Below are positions 42,293-51,154 of a stretch of 64,000 nt of DNA, one piece after another. Every line of letters starts with the position of its first letter. Position 1 is the first letter of the stretch. The stretch is taken from assembly GCF_037977235.1 (NCBI RefSeq), contig NZ_CP150276.1, forward strand, positions 2,108,001-2,172,000. Direction: 5' to 3'. The DNA comes from Paenibacillus sp. FSL K6-0276. Its GTDB lineage: Bacteria; Bacillota; Bacilli; Paenibacillales; Paenibacillaceae. The notes under the pieces were generated by a model that worked only from the letters and a program-made list of their open reading frames with translations, made no database searches and was not told the origin of the DNA. The translations under genes were made by a program, and so were the position numbers.

Positions 42293-43105
42293 ATGGACGG
42301 CAGGGACTGGGGAACTTTTTTGCTTCCATATGAACAGACTGTGGAAGAATTGAAAGTTAAATTCAAAACAATGCGTTCGGAGTTGAAGAAAAGAGAGGAA
42401 TACACGCCGATAGAATTCGTAACGGGGCGTGTAAAGCGGCTGTCAAGCATTTTGGAGAAGGCTAAACGGCTGAATGTGAAGATGGAAGATCTGGAGACGG
42501 GGATTGAAGATATTGCAGGGATTCGGATCATGTGCCAGTTCGTGGAGGATATCCGCAGAGTGGCCGAATATATCCGGGCCCGTAAGGATCTTGAAGTACT
42601 CTATGAGAAGGATTACATCACCAATTATAAAGAGAGCGGCTACCGCAGCTTCCATATGATTATTAAATATCCTGTGCAGACAGCGCTTGGCCAGAAAATT
42701 GTGCTCGCGGAGATCCAAATTCGCACACTAGCTATGAATTTCTGGGCAACTATAGAGCATTCCCTGAACTATAAATATCGGGAAAGTCTACCTGATGAAA
42801 TGCGTGTTCGACTTAAGACAGCTGCTGAAGCAGCATCGATCCTCGACAGCGAAATGTCCAGTATTCGGGAAGAGATTCTGGAAGCGCAGAAGACATTCGA
42901 GGAAAACTCGAATATGACCACTCAGATTCTTAAGGCCATTCATCAATTGTATTTCTATCACTTGGTGAATGAGGCTATAGATACTCAGGCCCGCTTTAAC
43001 GAAATATGGCAGGTTCAGGATATGGAAGCCATGAAAGAGCTTCTGGATCATGTGCGGGGACTTCTTTCCGCAGCTAAAAAGGATAGATTGCCGGATGGCT
43101 TATGA
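42293..43105 (+). CDS. Small alarmone synthetase (RelQ/SasB-like GTP pyrophosphokinase)
   Basis: 270 residues with a single RelA/SpoT synthetase domain and no hydrolase, TGS or ACT domain. Blocks: ETGIEDIAGIRIMCQFVEDI, DYITNYKESGYRSFHMIIK, and EIQIRTLAMNFWATIEHSLN. It makes (p)ppGpp from GTP/GDP and ATP in the stringent response. Longer than the ~211-residue B. subtilis SasB because of a helical C-terminal extension. AGGAGG precedes the ATG. It overlaps the DUF309 gene by 11 bases. Confidence 0.9.
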   Translation: MDGRDWGTFLLPYEQTVEELKVKFKTMRSELKKREEYTPIEFVTGRVKRLSSILEKAKRLNVKMEDLETGIEDIAGIRIMCQFVEDIRRVAEYIRARKDLEVLYEKDYITNYKESGYRSFHMIIKYPVQTALGQKIVLAEIQIRTLAMNFWATIEHSLNYKYRESLPDEMRVRLKTAAEAASILDSEMSSIREEILEAQKTFEENSNMTTQILKAIHQLYFYHLVNEAIDTQARFNEIWQVQDMEAMKELLDHVRGLLSAAKKDRLPDGL

Positions 43106-43547
43106 ACCGTTGTACTTGGAATACCTAGTGTACTTTAATCGTGACAGGGACTATTTCGAATGTCACGAGGTGCTCGAAGAACTGTGGCTTGCCCAGAAAC
43201 GAGATCCTTTGTACAAAGCTCTTCTCCAAGTAGCAGTAGGGTTATACCATTTTCGTTATCATAATGTGCGCGGTGCAACGATTATGCTGAGTGGAGCTTC
43301 TGCCAAACTGGAGGAATATCCAGCAGTAACACTCGGCATTAATCTGGCTAAGCTTGTGGAGGAAGTGAAAGATTATGTTCGGCGCTTAGAGTCATATGAA
43401 CAGCGGACATTTTCTTATTACGATCTGACCATAGATATTATTGATCCAAGTCTAGCGGACCAAGTAGAGACTGCAGCTGTAGTTATCACACCGAATAACC
43501 CTCAACGACGCGGTCCTCAGAGACCGACATCCTTTCAACGTAAGTAA
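43095..43547 (+). CDS. DUF309 family protein (YpuF-like)
   Basis: 150 residues. The DUF309 signature is YFNRDRDYFECHEVLEELWL at the N-terminus, followed by LYKALLQVAVGLYHFRYHN. Function unknown; the His/Glu-rich helical core suggests metal binding, which is inference. ATG 43095 lies inside the alarmone synthetase gene (11-base overlap), so translation is probably coupled. The tail (NNPQRRGPQRPTSFQRK) is basic and likely disordered. Confidence 0.85.
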   Translation: MAYEPLYLEYLVYFNRDRDYFECHEVLEELWLAQKRDPLYKALLQVAVGLYHFRYHNVRGATIMLSGASAKLEEYPAVTLGINLAKLVEEVKDYVRRLESYEQRTFSYYDLTIDIIDPSLADQVETAAVVITPNNPQRRGPQRPTSFQRK

Positions 43548-43573
43548 AGATCCTCTATATATGAGTATTGTAT

Positions 43574-43600
43574 AAGGGACACCCGTAGGGGTGTTCCTTG
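43574..43600 (+). terminator. Weak terminator-like hairpin
   Basis: AAGGGACACCC pairs with GGGTGTTCCTT with one G-U pair and a short loop, but no real T run follows. Confidence 0.45.
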
Positions 43601-43648
43601 AATCTTTAAACACCTAAATTTTGGGAATACTATCAGGAGGACGGCATC

Positions 43649-45169
43649 ATGGCGGCACAATTGCCCAGTTCTTTCAGCGAGCGTATGATGGACATGCTGG
43701 GAACAGATTATAATCAATTTGCGGATTCGTATAAGGAGACCCCTTATGGAGGCGTCCGTGTTAACACATTGAAAATTTCAGTGGAGAGTTTAAGAGCTCT
43801 TTCTACTTTAGGACTGGAGCCCATTCCATGGTGTCCGACTGGATTTTATACAGAGAATGGTGCCAGACCAGGTAAACATCCTCACTACCACGCGGGATTG
43901 TATTACATTCAAGAGCCTAGTGCGATGGCACCTGTGGAATTACTTCAAGTTGTGCCAGGTGATCGTGTACTTGATTTATGTGCCGCCCCTGGTGGGAAAT
44001 CTACGCAGATTTCTGCCAAGCTGTTAGGAGAAGGACTACTAGTTAGTAATGATCTTCATCCAGAACGAACTAAAGCTCTAGCCAAAAATCTGGAGCTATA
44101 TGGAGTGCGCAACGGTATTGTACTGAACGAAAGTCCTGATCGTATCGCAGCTGCATTCCCGCTATTTTTTGACAAAATCTTGATTGATGCTCCCTGCTCT
44201 GGTGAAGGGATGTTCCGTAAAGACGAAGATATGGTGAAGCAGTGGAATTCTGATACACCAGCGAAATATGCTGCAATGCAGAAGGATATTTTACGTTCAG
44301 CAGCAGCGGCGCTGGCACCGGGAGGTAGACTTGTCTATTCGACCTGTACATTTGCTACAGAAGAAAATGAGGAAATTATAGCGGAGTTTCTTGCTAATCA
44401 CTCACAATTCTCAGTGGTAACCGTAGGAGGTACGGGCTCATTCACTCCTGGCTTTGGAGAGCTCTCAGGAACAGCAAGACTGTGGCCGCATAAGGTGAAA
44501 GGCGAAGGACATTTCATGGCTGTACTGCAACATGAGGGAACTAAGCTCTCAATGGAGGAACGTGATCATTTAGAGGCTAAGTTAAATGAATCTGCAAGAA
44601 CTACTACTCAAAAAGGTGCAGCACACGTTAAATCATCCAATAAATCAGAAGGAAGACGGGGAAAAGAAGGGAAATCCTCTCACAAACCACCTGGTGGTGC
44701 TGACCGTGGTCGGCAAGTCTCAGGAGACGAGCAAGCTTTGGCTGCGTATGGTAATTTTGTACGTGATCAGCTTGGTTGGGAACCTCAAGGATATCCGGTT
44801 CTGTTCGGTGATCATCTTTACATTTCTCCACTTTCTAAGGAAAGACTAAATGGATTAAAGACGATTCGTCCGGGATGGTATGTAGGACAAATCCGTAACG
44901 GAAGATTTATCCCAGGGCACCCGATGGCTACAGCTTTGCATCCGGAAGAAAGCTGCCGAAGTGTCTCACTCTCCAGTACGAATCATGAAGCTATTTCCTA
45001 TCTTAAAGGAGAGACGTTGTCGATTGCTCAAGAACGTCTCTCTATTAGAATAGGAAGTGCCCAAAAAGGATACGTTCTGGTCTGCATTGATGGTTATAGC
45101 GCAGGCTGGGGGAAGTGGCAGGATGGAATACTCAAGAATGAATATCCCGCAGGCTGGAGGTGGATGTAA
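43649..45169 (+). CDS. RsmB/NOP-family rRNA cytosine-5 methyltransferase (RsmF-like)
   Basis: 506 residues. SAM site VLDLCAAPGGKST, the two cysteines of m5C methyltransferases in DAPCSGEGMF and YSTCTF, and the N-terminal RVNTLK segment. After residue ~300 comes a basic low-complexity linker, then a C-terminal RsmF-type/PUA-like domain (GWYVGQIRNGRFIPGHPMA). It should methylate a cytosine in rRNA or tRNA. AGGAGGACGGCATC precedes the ATG. It ends two bases before the pseudouridine synthase gene. Confidence 0.9.
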   Translation: MAAQLPSSFSERMMDMLGTDYNQFADSYKETPYGGVRVNTLKISVESLRALSTLGLEPIPWCPTGFYTENGARPGKHPHYHAGLYYIQEPSAMAPVELLQVVPGDRVLDLCAAPGGKSTQISAKLLGEGLLVSNDLHPERTKALAKNLELYGVRNGIVLNESPDRIAAAFPLFFDKILIDAPCSGEGMFRKDEDMVKQWNSDTPAKYAAMQKDILRSAAAALAPGGRLVYSTCTFATEENEEIIAEFLANHSQFSVVTVGGTGSFTPGFGELSGTARLWPHKVKGEGHFMAVLQHEGTKLSMEERDHLEAKLNESARTTTQKGAAHVKSSNKSEGRRGKEGKSSHKPPGGADRGRQVSGDEQALAAYGNFVRDQLGWEPQGYPVLFGDHLYISPLSKERLNGLKTIRPGWYVGQIRNGRFIPGHPMATALHPEESCRSVSLSSTNHEAISYLKGETLSIAQERLSIRIGSAQKGYVLVCIDGYSAGWGKWQDGILKNEYPAGWRWM

Positions 45170-45171
45170 CA

Positions 45172-45936
45172 ATGAGCCAATCAGGTAAGCCCGCCAAGAA
45201 ACAACGGCTAGATAAAGTACTGTCCCATATTGGAGTTGGGTCACGCAGTGACATCCGAAAACAAGCCAAGCAAGGCTTAATCTCGGTGAACGGGACAGTG
45301 GTAAAAGATAGTGGGTTCCATGTGGATCCTTATGTCGATAAAATAGAGGTGGGGGGAGAGCTTGTTACCTACCGTGAATTCATATATCTTATGATGAACA
45401 AACCCCCAGGCGTCCTGTCAGCAACGGAGGACAAGCGAGATCGGACAGTCTTGGATCTTTTAAAGCACGAATATGCACAGTTTGAGCCATTTCCTGTAGG
45501 TAGACTAGATAAGGATACTGTGGGACTGCTGCTGATCACTAACGATGGGAAGCTTGCCCATGAGTTACTGTCGCCACGTAAGCATGTCCCGAAAACGTAC
45601 GAGGCAACCATAGAGGGCGATGTGGATGCGGATGATGTCACGGCCTTTGCAGCAGGTGTGGAGCTGGAAGATGGCTACGTTACTTTACCTGCACACTTAA
45701 CCATTCTTGGAAGAGAACGTGGCAGTAAAGTGATTTCTCATATTTCTCTTATCATTACTGAGGGGAAGTTTCATCAGGTGAAGCGAATGTTTCAGGCAGT
45801 TGGCAAAAAAGTCACTTTTCTGAAACGTGTATCTATGGGAGAATTGAAGCTGGATGAAAGTCTGCCACTGGGGGCTTGTCGGGAGCTGACGTCAGAAGAA
45901 CTGGCACTCTTAGGCGCAGAAGCATCAGAAGGATAA
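45172..45936 (+). CDS. Pseudouridine synthase, RsuA/RluB/E/F family
   Basis: 254 residues. N-terminal S4 RNA-binding domain (RLDKVLSHIGVGSRSDIRKQ), then the synthase domain with the catalytic Asp in PVGRLDKDTVGLLLITNDG. RsuA-type members modify U516 of 16S rRNA, other members 23S rRNA; the sequence does not settle which. ATG 45172 with GGAGGTG ten bases upstream, directly after the methyltransferase gene: an rRNA-modification pair. Confidence 0.9.
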   Translation: MSQSGKPAKKQRLDKVLSHIGVGSRSDIRKQAKQGLISVNGTVVKDSGFHVDPYVDKIEVGGELVTYREFIYLMMNKPPGVLSATEDKRDRTVLDLLKHEYAQFEPFPVGRLDKDTVGLLLITNDGKLAHELLSPRKHVPKTYEATIEGDVDADDVTAFAAGVELEDGYVTLPAHLTILGRERGSKVISHISLIITEGKFHQVKRMFQAVGKKVTFLKRVSMGELKLDESLPLGACRELTSEELALLGAEASEG

Positions 45937-46235
45937 TATAGAAAAAATGATCTATAAATTGAATTTGGAAACTTGGGATAATGGAACGGAGTGACGGAGG
46001 GGAATTTTTGGAACTGTAGGAGCGATAGCGACCACCTAAAAGCTTTCCGTAGGAAAGCTCACTTCGTAAGCGTAGGCTTTTCCGGATTTCATCCGCTATT
46101 AAACGGTACAAATCAAGAAATCTGGAAATAACAGCGGCTGGAAGTCCAAACATTCACCGCAGTTGCGACTGATACTTAACACAAAAAGCCTCAAGCTCAA
46201 TATATATAGAAAAAGAAAGACAAGGATGGTGGAGT
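45937..46235. other. Structured intergenic stretch, possible dispersed repeat
   Basis: Around 300 bases with several short hairpins: AGCTTTCC/GGAAAGCT (46041-46059), CGGAT/ATCCG (46083-46095), and purine-rich CGGAGTGACGGAGGGGA before them. A minus ORF of 106 codons runs through it but has no ribosome binding site. The wording of this stretch recalls intergenic repeats I associate with Paenibacillus, but it has only one copy here. Confidence 0.4.
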
Positions 46236-47036
46236 ATGAGATACAAACTGATTGCACTAGATGTGGACGGTACACTGTTGAATGATGATCACCACTTAAG
46301 TTCTGAGAATAAGGAAGCTATTGCTGAGGTTACACGTCTTGGCGGTCAAATCGTATTGTGTACGGGCCGCAGTCCGCAGAACTCGATTCCTTTTATGGAG
46401 GAAATGGGGCTGTCTGGTTACGTGTTAGGGCACAACGGAGCAGCAACGGTACGTGTGAAAGATCGAGAAGTGTTACACCAATACGGTATGGATGCACGTG
46501 GTCTTGACCCTTATATTGACTACTGCCGTAAACACAATATTCATTATGATGTGAATACTGCTTTTGATATGTATGTTGATAATGTAGAGAACCTGACTAA
46601 AGAAGCTAATTACATGTATGAACACTTCCGTATTGTGCCGGCTACTTTACCAGCATGGGAAGATTTCCGTGAACCGGTTGTTAAGTTTACTGTATTTACA
46701 CAGCCAGAAATCCTTGACGAAGCCGAACGTGAATGGCGTAATTGGACCCCTGAGTACAACATTTTGCGGAGTGGTGAATTTTTCGTTGATTTGATGCATC
46801 CCGAATCCTCTAAGGGCAACGCATTAAAGAATCTGGCTGTGAAGCTGGGAATTCCGCAAGAGGAAGTTCTTTCGATCGGTAATTATTTTAATGATATTTC
46901 TATGCTTACATACGCGGGTATGGGCGTTGCGATGGATAATTCTCCTGTAGAGGTCAAAGCGGCAGCGAATGCTGTAACGGGGTCAAACAACGAGCATGGT
47001 GTGCGAGATGCGCTGGTTAAATATTGTTTATCCTAA
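46236..47036 (+). CDS. Cof-type HAD-superfamily hydrolase
   Basis: 266 residues, the type IIB HAD layout. Motif I LDVDGTLLNDDHHLS, motif II LCTGRSP, Lys in the SSKGNALKNL block, and motif IV IGNYFNDISMLTYAGMGVAM. Such enzymes dephosphorylate sugar phosphates or flavin and vitamin B6 intermediates. The usual IGDNxND is IGNYFND here, so one conserved Asp is replaced by Asn, with possible effect on metal binding. GGATGGTGGAGT precedes the ATG. Confidence 0.9.
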   Translation: MRYKLIALDVDGTLLNDDHHLSSENKEAIAEVTRLGGQIVLCTGRSPQNSIPFMEEMGLSGYVLGHNGAATVRVKDREVLHQYGMDARGLDPYIDYCRKHNIHYDVNTAFDMYVDNVENLTKEANYMYEHFRIVPATLPAWEDFREPVVKFTVFTQPEILDEAEREWRNWTPEYNILRSGEFFVDLMHPESSKGNALKNLAVKLGIPQEEVLSIGNYFNDISMLTYAGMGVAMDNSPVEVKAAANAVTGSNNEHGVRDALVKYCLS

Positions 47037-47070
47037 TTCTTTTGGATTTGTAAATTAAGTTTAGATGCAG

Positions 47071-47108
47071 AGCATAAAGCGGTCTGGAGTCTGCTTTATG
47101 CTTTTTTT
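47071..47108 (+). terminator. Terminator of the HAD gene
   Basis: Perfect 10-bp stem AGCATAAAGC / GCTTTATGCT followed by seven Ts. Confidence 0.93.
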
Positions 47109-47149
47109 GTTGAAGGAAATAAAGAAATACATAACAGAAATGATTCTAT

Positions 47150-47422
47150 TCAAAAAATAACCCGCCGGTGCCTGAAATTACGCCTAAGGGTATGATATCA
47201 ACAGGAACTAATATTGATAGCTTCGTGGAATCCACGATTTCAGATTCCTTACCTTTGTTCTATCTGCCAAGATAACTTTTATAAATACTACTTGACAAAT
47301 ATCCTCCGTATCTATTAATTCTTCTATCAACGTAACTTGGGATGTAACATACGTGTAGTTATATTCGTGTTTCCTTTTTGATTTAAGTCTACCTCTTTAT
47401 TATTTTCATTAGAATATGGCAT
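47150..47422 (-). pseudogene. Possible decayed reading frame
   Basis: On the minus strand an ORF from ATG 47422 reads 31 codons. Coding-like sequence continues in a second frame (TYVTSQVTLIEELIDTEDIC) and then a third (KLSILVPVDIIPLGVISGTG). Two small frameshifts would join them into one ~85-residue protein. Not recognised. The stretch from 47109 to 47652 otherwise shows only A+T-rich sequence. Confidence 0.35.
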
Positions 47423-47601
47423 AAAGTTGTTATGGGTTATTCTTTCTTGATGGCGAAGTGCAAACATTTGTGTGGCTTTAGAGAATTGGATCGAAAAGAC
47501 ATCTGGGAAGAAACTTTTTTATTTAAAATGTGACCCAACGCATAATCACTTTATTTAGATCGTCTAAATTTAAGGTATTCATTTTTTTTCAAACTTTCAT
47601 A

Positions 47602-47669
47602 ATTTGATTCAAATCCTCTTTTTTGTTTGGCAGTCATTATAAAATATGGTTGTTGATAAACATTATCAA
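47602..47669 (+). promoter_or_regulatory. Flavodiiron operon control region with two palindromes
   Basis: Palindrome 1, ATTTGA-T-TCAAAT (47602-47614), is centred about 40 bases before the likely transcription start. A -10-like TATAAA lies at 47638-47643. Palindrome 2, TTGATAA-ACA-TTATCAA (47653-47669), is a perfect 17-mer at or just after the start site and 22 bases before the ATG. Both contain TTGA-type half sites like those of Fnr proteins; the operon encodes a Crp/Fnr regulator. Confidence 0.5.
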
Positions 47670-47691
47670 TCAAACATGGGAGGTTAAAGAA

Positions 47692-48930
47692 ATGAGTACA
47701 CAATTCAAAAAAATCGCCGAGGATACTTACTGGATAGGCAAAATCGATAACCGCCAGGTTCCATTTCACCGCCTGATTTTGGCAAAAGGAACTACCTATA
47801 ATTCCTATTTATTAAAAACAGGTAAGCCGACTGTCATTGATACCGTAGATATGGAATTTGGACGTGAATATGCCGAGTGCCTGGGTGAAATGATAGATCT
47901 TCTAGATATTCATTACATTGTAATTAACCATACAGAGCCTGATCACTCTGGTGGACTGGCAGCTCTCGCCGCCAAGGCTGCAAATGCCACGATCGTATGC
48001 ACCGAGATTGCTGTTCCCGAATTGCAGGAAATGTACAAGCTTCATAGCCGGAACTTCCTGGTGGTTAAAGACGGAGACAAGCTGGATATTGGTGGGAAAA
48101 CGCTACTGTTTAAAGAAACACCGTATCTTCATACCGCTGAAACGATGATAACCTATTGTATCGAAGATCAAATCTTATTTCCTTGCGATATTTTCAGCAC
48201 GCATGTTGCGGTCGAGAATCTATTCAGCGATGAAGCGGGGTTTGATATTACGAAGGATTTCCAGGGCTATTACGCAGCTATTATTCATCCTCATAGAAGA
48301 TATGTAAGAACACTGTTAGAGGCTGTTAAGGATCTTGAGATCCGGATGATCGCTCCTTCCCATGGGTTTGTGATCCGGGAGGACATACGTAAATATATCG
48401 AGATATACGCCACATTGAGCCGCGAAACGACGCAAGGAAAAAAGGCAACCATCGTATATACCACCATCAAAAACAGTACCAAGAAGATGGCGAAAATTAT
48501 ACAGGATTGCTTGCAGGAAAATAATATTGAGACAGAGGTCTGGGATGCAGATAAAAGCAGTGCCACCGATATTCTGAACAGCATAACGTCAGCAGACGCG
48601 GTCTTTATTGGCAGCTCCACTAAATACGCGGACATGATTGGGAACCTGGAGAACATTCTGAAAGAATTGCACAATATGAATCTGGAAGGCAAACTTGCTG
48701 CAGCTTTTGGCTCCTACGGTTGGAGTGGTGAAGCCATTGAAGTCATTCAGGATTATCTGAACGGAACAAACATGACGGTGCAAAGCACATCTGAGGTTAT
48801 TAAATCCACGGGGATGACACATGTAGAGTTCCCTGTAAGAATCAGGTTTTCCCCAAAAGAGCCTGAGAAAGTTCAAAAAATTAAAAATGCGGCTGAATTT
48901 GTTTCGGATTTGCTGCTGAGTTCATTTTAG
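47692..48930 (+). CDS. Flavodiiron protein (A-type)
   Basis: 412 residues. N-terminal metallo-beta-lactamase-like diiron domain with ligands H80, E82, D84 in NHTEPDHSG, H147 in PYLHTAET, D166 in FPCDIF and H224 in PSHGF: a complete set with canonical spacing. C-terminal flavodoxin domain from about 255 (ATIVYTTIKNSTKKMAKII), binding FMN. Reduces O2 to water and/or NO to N2O in the cytoplasm, with electrons from rubredoxin. ATG 47692 with GGGAGG. The rubredoxin and its reductase follow in the same operon. Confidence 0.92.
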   Translation: MSTQFKKIAEDTYWIGKIDNRQVPFHRLILAKGTTYNSYLLKTGKPTVIDTVDMEFGREYAECLGEMIDLLDIHYIVINHTEPDHSGGLAALAAKAANATIVCTEIAVPELQEMYKLHSRNFLVVKDGDKLDIGGKTLLFKETPYLHTAETMITYCIEDQILFPCDIFSTHVAVENLFSDEAGFDITKDFQGYYAAIIHPHRRYVRTLLEAVKDLEIRMIAPSHGFVIREDIRKYIEIYATLSRETTQGKKATIVYTTIKNSTKKMAKIIQDCLQENNIETEVWDADKSSATDILNSITSADAVFIGSSTKYADMIGNLENILKELHNMNLEGKLAAAFGSYGWSGEAIEVIQDYLNGTNMTVQSTSEVIKSTGMTHVEFPVRIRFSPKEPEKVQKIKNAAEFVSDLLLSSF

Positions 48931-48946
48931 GGAGGAGGAACATAGG

Positions 48947-50161
48947 ATGACGAAACATTACGTTATTGTTGGCGGCGGAGTAGCCGCCGTCCATGCCGCT
49001 AAAGCCATCCGTGATCAAGATGCAGAATCGGAAATTTCGATCCTCGGGGAGGAAAACCAACTGCCCTATAACCGGATTAAGCTGACCAAAGGGCTGTTTA
49101 CCGACCTACACAGTGAGAAGGTGCTGATCAAGAAGGAAAAATGGTACCGTGATAACCGTATATCCGTAAAAACCTCGACCCGAATCAGTTCTGTCCACCC
49201 GGACCGGCAAATTGTTGTGACAGAAGATGGGCAGAGTGTTTCTTATCATAAGCTCCTATTGTGCATGGGAGCGAAGAATCGTGCGCTTTCCCTCGAGGGC
49301 TCCGGCCTGAACAATGTTCATACCCTCCGGGATATGACCGACGCGGACAGATTGAAAGAAAACCTGCAGGATGGCAGCCATGTAGTAGTAATCGGTGGGG
49401 GAGTGCAGGGAATCGAAACCGCTTGGGCGTTGTATGAAGCTGGATATCAGGTAACGGTGATCGAAGCCTTTCACCGGCTGATGGGCAGACAACTTGATGA
49501 GAAATCCTCACAGCTACTTAAGGACAACCTTGAACAAGCAGGTGTGAAGGTTATTCTTCAAGCAGGTGTGGCGTCTATTACAGGAACAGAGTTTGTTACC
49601 GGAATTACGCTGGTCGACCAATCTCATTTTTCCTGTGACCATGTAGTCTACTCCATTGGTATTGTACCGAATACGGAACTGCTAAGTGGCTCGAATATTC
49701 AAGTCCGGCAGGGCATTATCGTAAATGAGCAAATGCAAACAAATGATCCGCATGTGTACGCGGCCGGAGATGTTGCTGAAATTAACGGGCATGTGGAAGG
49801 ACTGTGGGGCGGAGCGATCGAACAGGGCCGGATTGCTGGCAGTAATATGGTCGCCAATCTGACTGCGTATCGTAGAGCTATTCCGGTTACCTTGTTTAAC
49901 GCTTTTGGAGTCTCTTTATTTTCGATAGGCAACGTTGATGAACGGTATTGCGATACGGCGGTGAGCGGAGAAGAAAATGGGTCGTATACGCGTATCTATG
50001 TGAAAGATAACACAATGATCGGTGCGATATCCTGGCAAAGTGCAGCTGCTTCTCTAGGATATAAAACCGCTGTGGAGCAATGTATCCCCCTTACGGGGAT
50101 TGATGTTAACGGGAGTAGTATTGTGGAAATTATGGCTGAAGTACAAACCAGATTGAACTAA
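48947..50161 (+). CDS. FAD-dependent NAD(P)H:rubredoxin oxidoreductase-like protein
   Basis: 404 residues with two Rossmann folds: FAD motif YVIVGGGVAAVHAAKAI at the N-terminus and NAD(P) motif VVVIGGGVQGIETAWALYEA at about 145-165, then VYAAGDVAEI (FAD contact). The type is NorW / NADH:rubredoxin reductase. It should pass electrons from NADH to the rubredoxin encoded next. Starts 17 bases after the flavodiiron gene with GGGAGGAGG. The C-terminal ~80 residues are a small alpha/beta domain as in that family. Confidence 0.85.
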   Translation: MTKHYVIVGGGVAAVHAAKAIRDQDAESEISILGEENQLPYNRIKLTKGLFTDLHSEKVLIKKEKWYRDNRISVKTSTRISSVHPDRQIVVTEDGQSVSYHKLLLCMGAKNRALSLEGSGLNNVHTLRDMTDADRLKENLQDGSHVVVIGGGVQGIETAWALYEAGYQVTVIEAFHRLMGRQLDEKSSQLLKDNLEQAGVKVILQAGVASITGTEFVTGITLVDQSHFSCDHVVYSIGIVPNTELLSGSNIQVRQGIIVNEQMQTNDPHVYAAGDVAEINGHVEGLWGGAIEQGRIAGSNMVANLTAYRRAIPVTLFNAFGVSLFSIGNVDERYCDTAVSGEENGSYTRIYVKDNTMIGAISWQSAAASLGYKTAVEQCIPLTGIDVNGSSIVEIMAEVQTRLN

Positions 50162-50189
50162 ACTACCAACTTTATAGGAGATGACAAAG

Positions 50190-50372
50190 ATGAAAAAATA
50201 TATCTGTCTACCATGTGGCTATATCTATGATCCGGCAGTAGGCGATCCCGATGAGGATGTTGTTGCAGGCACTGCATTTGAAGACTTGCCTGAAGATTGG
50301 GTTTGTCCGGTATGCGGTGAAGATACCAGCCATTTCGCGCCGGTTGAGGACAAAAAACCTTCTGCATCCTAA
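50190..50372 (+). CDS. Rubredoxin
   Basis: 60 residues. Iron ligands C6 and C9 in [10 protein letters not shown] and C39 and C42 in [10 protein letters not shown] one-iron electron carrier; the most likely donor to the flavodiiron protein. ATG 50190 lies nine bases after TAGGAG; the ATG at 50181 touches the site and is rejected. Third gene of the operon. Confidence 0.94.
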   Translation: MKKYICLPCGYIYDPAVGDPDEDVVAGTAFEDLPEDWVCPVCGEDTSHFAPVEDKKPSAS

Positions 50373-50417
50373 AGGGAAGTAGGAGTTGTACAATAAAAGA
50401 ACAATAGGGGGACATTT

Positions 50418-51128
50418 ATGAAGGAGTATTCTTGCCAATACGCTGCTGAACCTTGTACCCGCAAGGTGCCGATTTTTGCTGCGTTGAGCGATGACGATCT
50501 CTCCCGGATCAGCGCCATGATCAAGCATCGTAAGTTCACTAAAGGACAACCGTTAATTCTGGAAGGGGCGCCGTCAGATACGCTGTACATCATTCAGCGA
50601 GGGCATGTTAAATTATCCAAAACAACTCCCGAGGGCAAGGAACAAATTTTGCACATCTTGATGAACGGCGATTTTTTCGGGGAACTGAGCATTTTTAACA
50701 GCGATGAGCTGAGCAACTTCAGTGCTTATGCTCTAAAAGACACTAACATTTGCATGCTGACCCGAACGGATATGGAGCAGCTGATGACGGAAAATCCGGA
50801 TATTTCGCTCAGGCTACTGAAGAGTGTGACCAAAAGACTAGCCCATACAGAAAATCTGGCGCAAAGCCTGGCGACCAAAGATCCCGAAATACGAATTGCT
50901 TATATGATCATGGAACTCAGCGACAAATATGGTAAGCAACGTGGCGCTCATATTCATATTGACCTTCCGTTGTCTCGTGAAGAACTGGCCAGTTATGTTG
51001 GGGTCACCCGCGAAACCATTAGCAGGAAATTCTCAAGGTTTGAAGATTCAGGCCTTATTGAGCTAATTGGGAATAAGCAAATGCTCATTATAGATCCAGC
51101 CGGTTTGGAGAGTTATATGGGGTATTAA
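50418..51128 (+). CDS. Crp/Fnr family transcriptional regulator
   Basis: 236 residues. Cyclic-nucleotide-binding-like beta roll (residues ~20-135), dimer helix, then a winged helix with recognition sequence YVGVTRETISRKFSRFE, the E..SR pattern of Fnr that reads TTGA. Two cysteines at the N-terminus (C6 and C13) could serve redox sensing, but the four-Cys [4Fe-4S] set of E. coli Fnr is absent. Last gene of the flavodiiron operon and the natural candidate for its regulator. GGGGG site before the ATG. Confidence 0.88.
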   Translation: MKEYSCQYAAEPCTRKVPIFAALSDDDLSRISAMIKHRKFTKGQPLILEGAPSDTLYIIQRGHVKLSKTTPEGKEQILHILMNGDFFGELSIFNSDELSNFSAYALKDTNICMLTRTDMEQLMTENPDISLRLLKSVTKRLAHTENLAQSLATKDPEIRIAYMIMELSDKYGKQRGAHIHIDLPLSREELASYVGVTRETISRKFSRFEDSGLIELIGNKQMLIIDPAGLESYMGY

Positions 51129-51154
51129 GATAGTATTTAAATAATCAAAAAAAT

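Noticed and set aside
43095..43105. Possible frameshift between the alarmone synthetase and DUF309 genes
   Set aside because: Both genes are complete; the 11-base overlap is ordinary translational coupling.
45833..46153. 106-codon minus-strand ORF overlapping the pseudouridine synthase end
   Set aside because: No ribosome binding site, no domain; runs through the hairpin-rich block.
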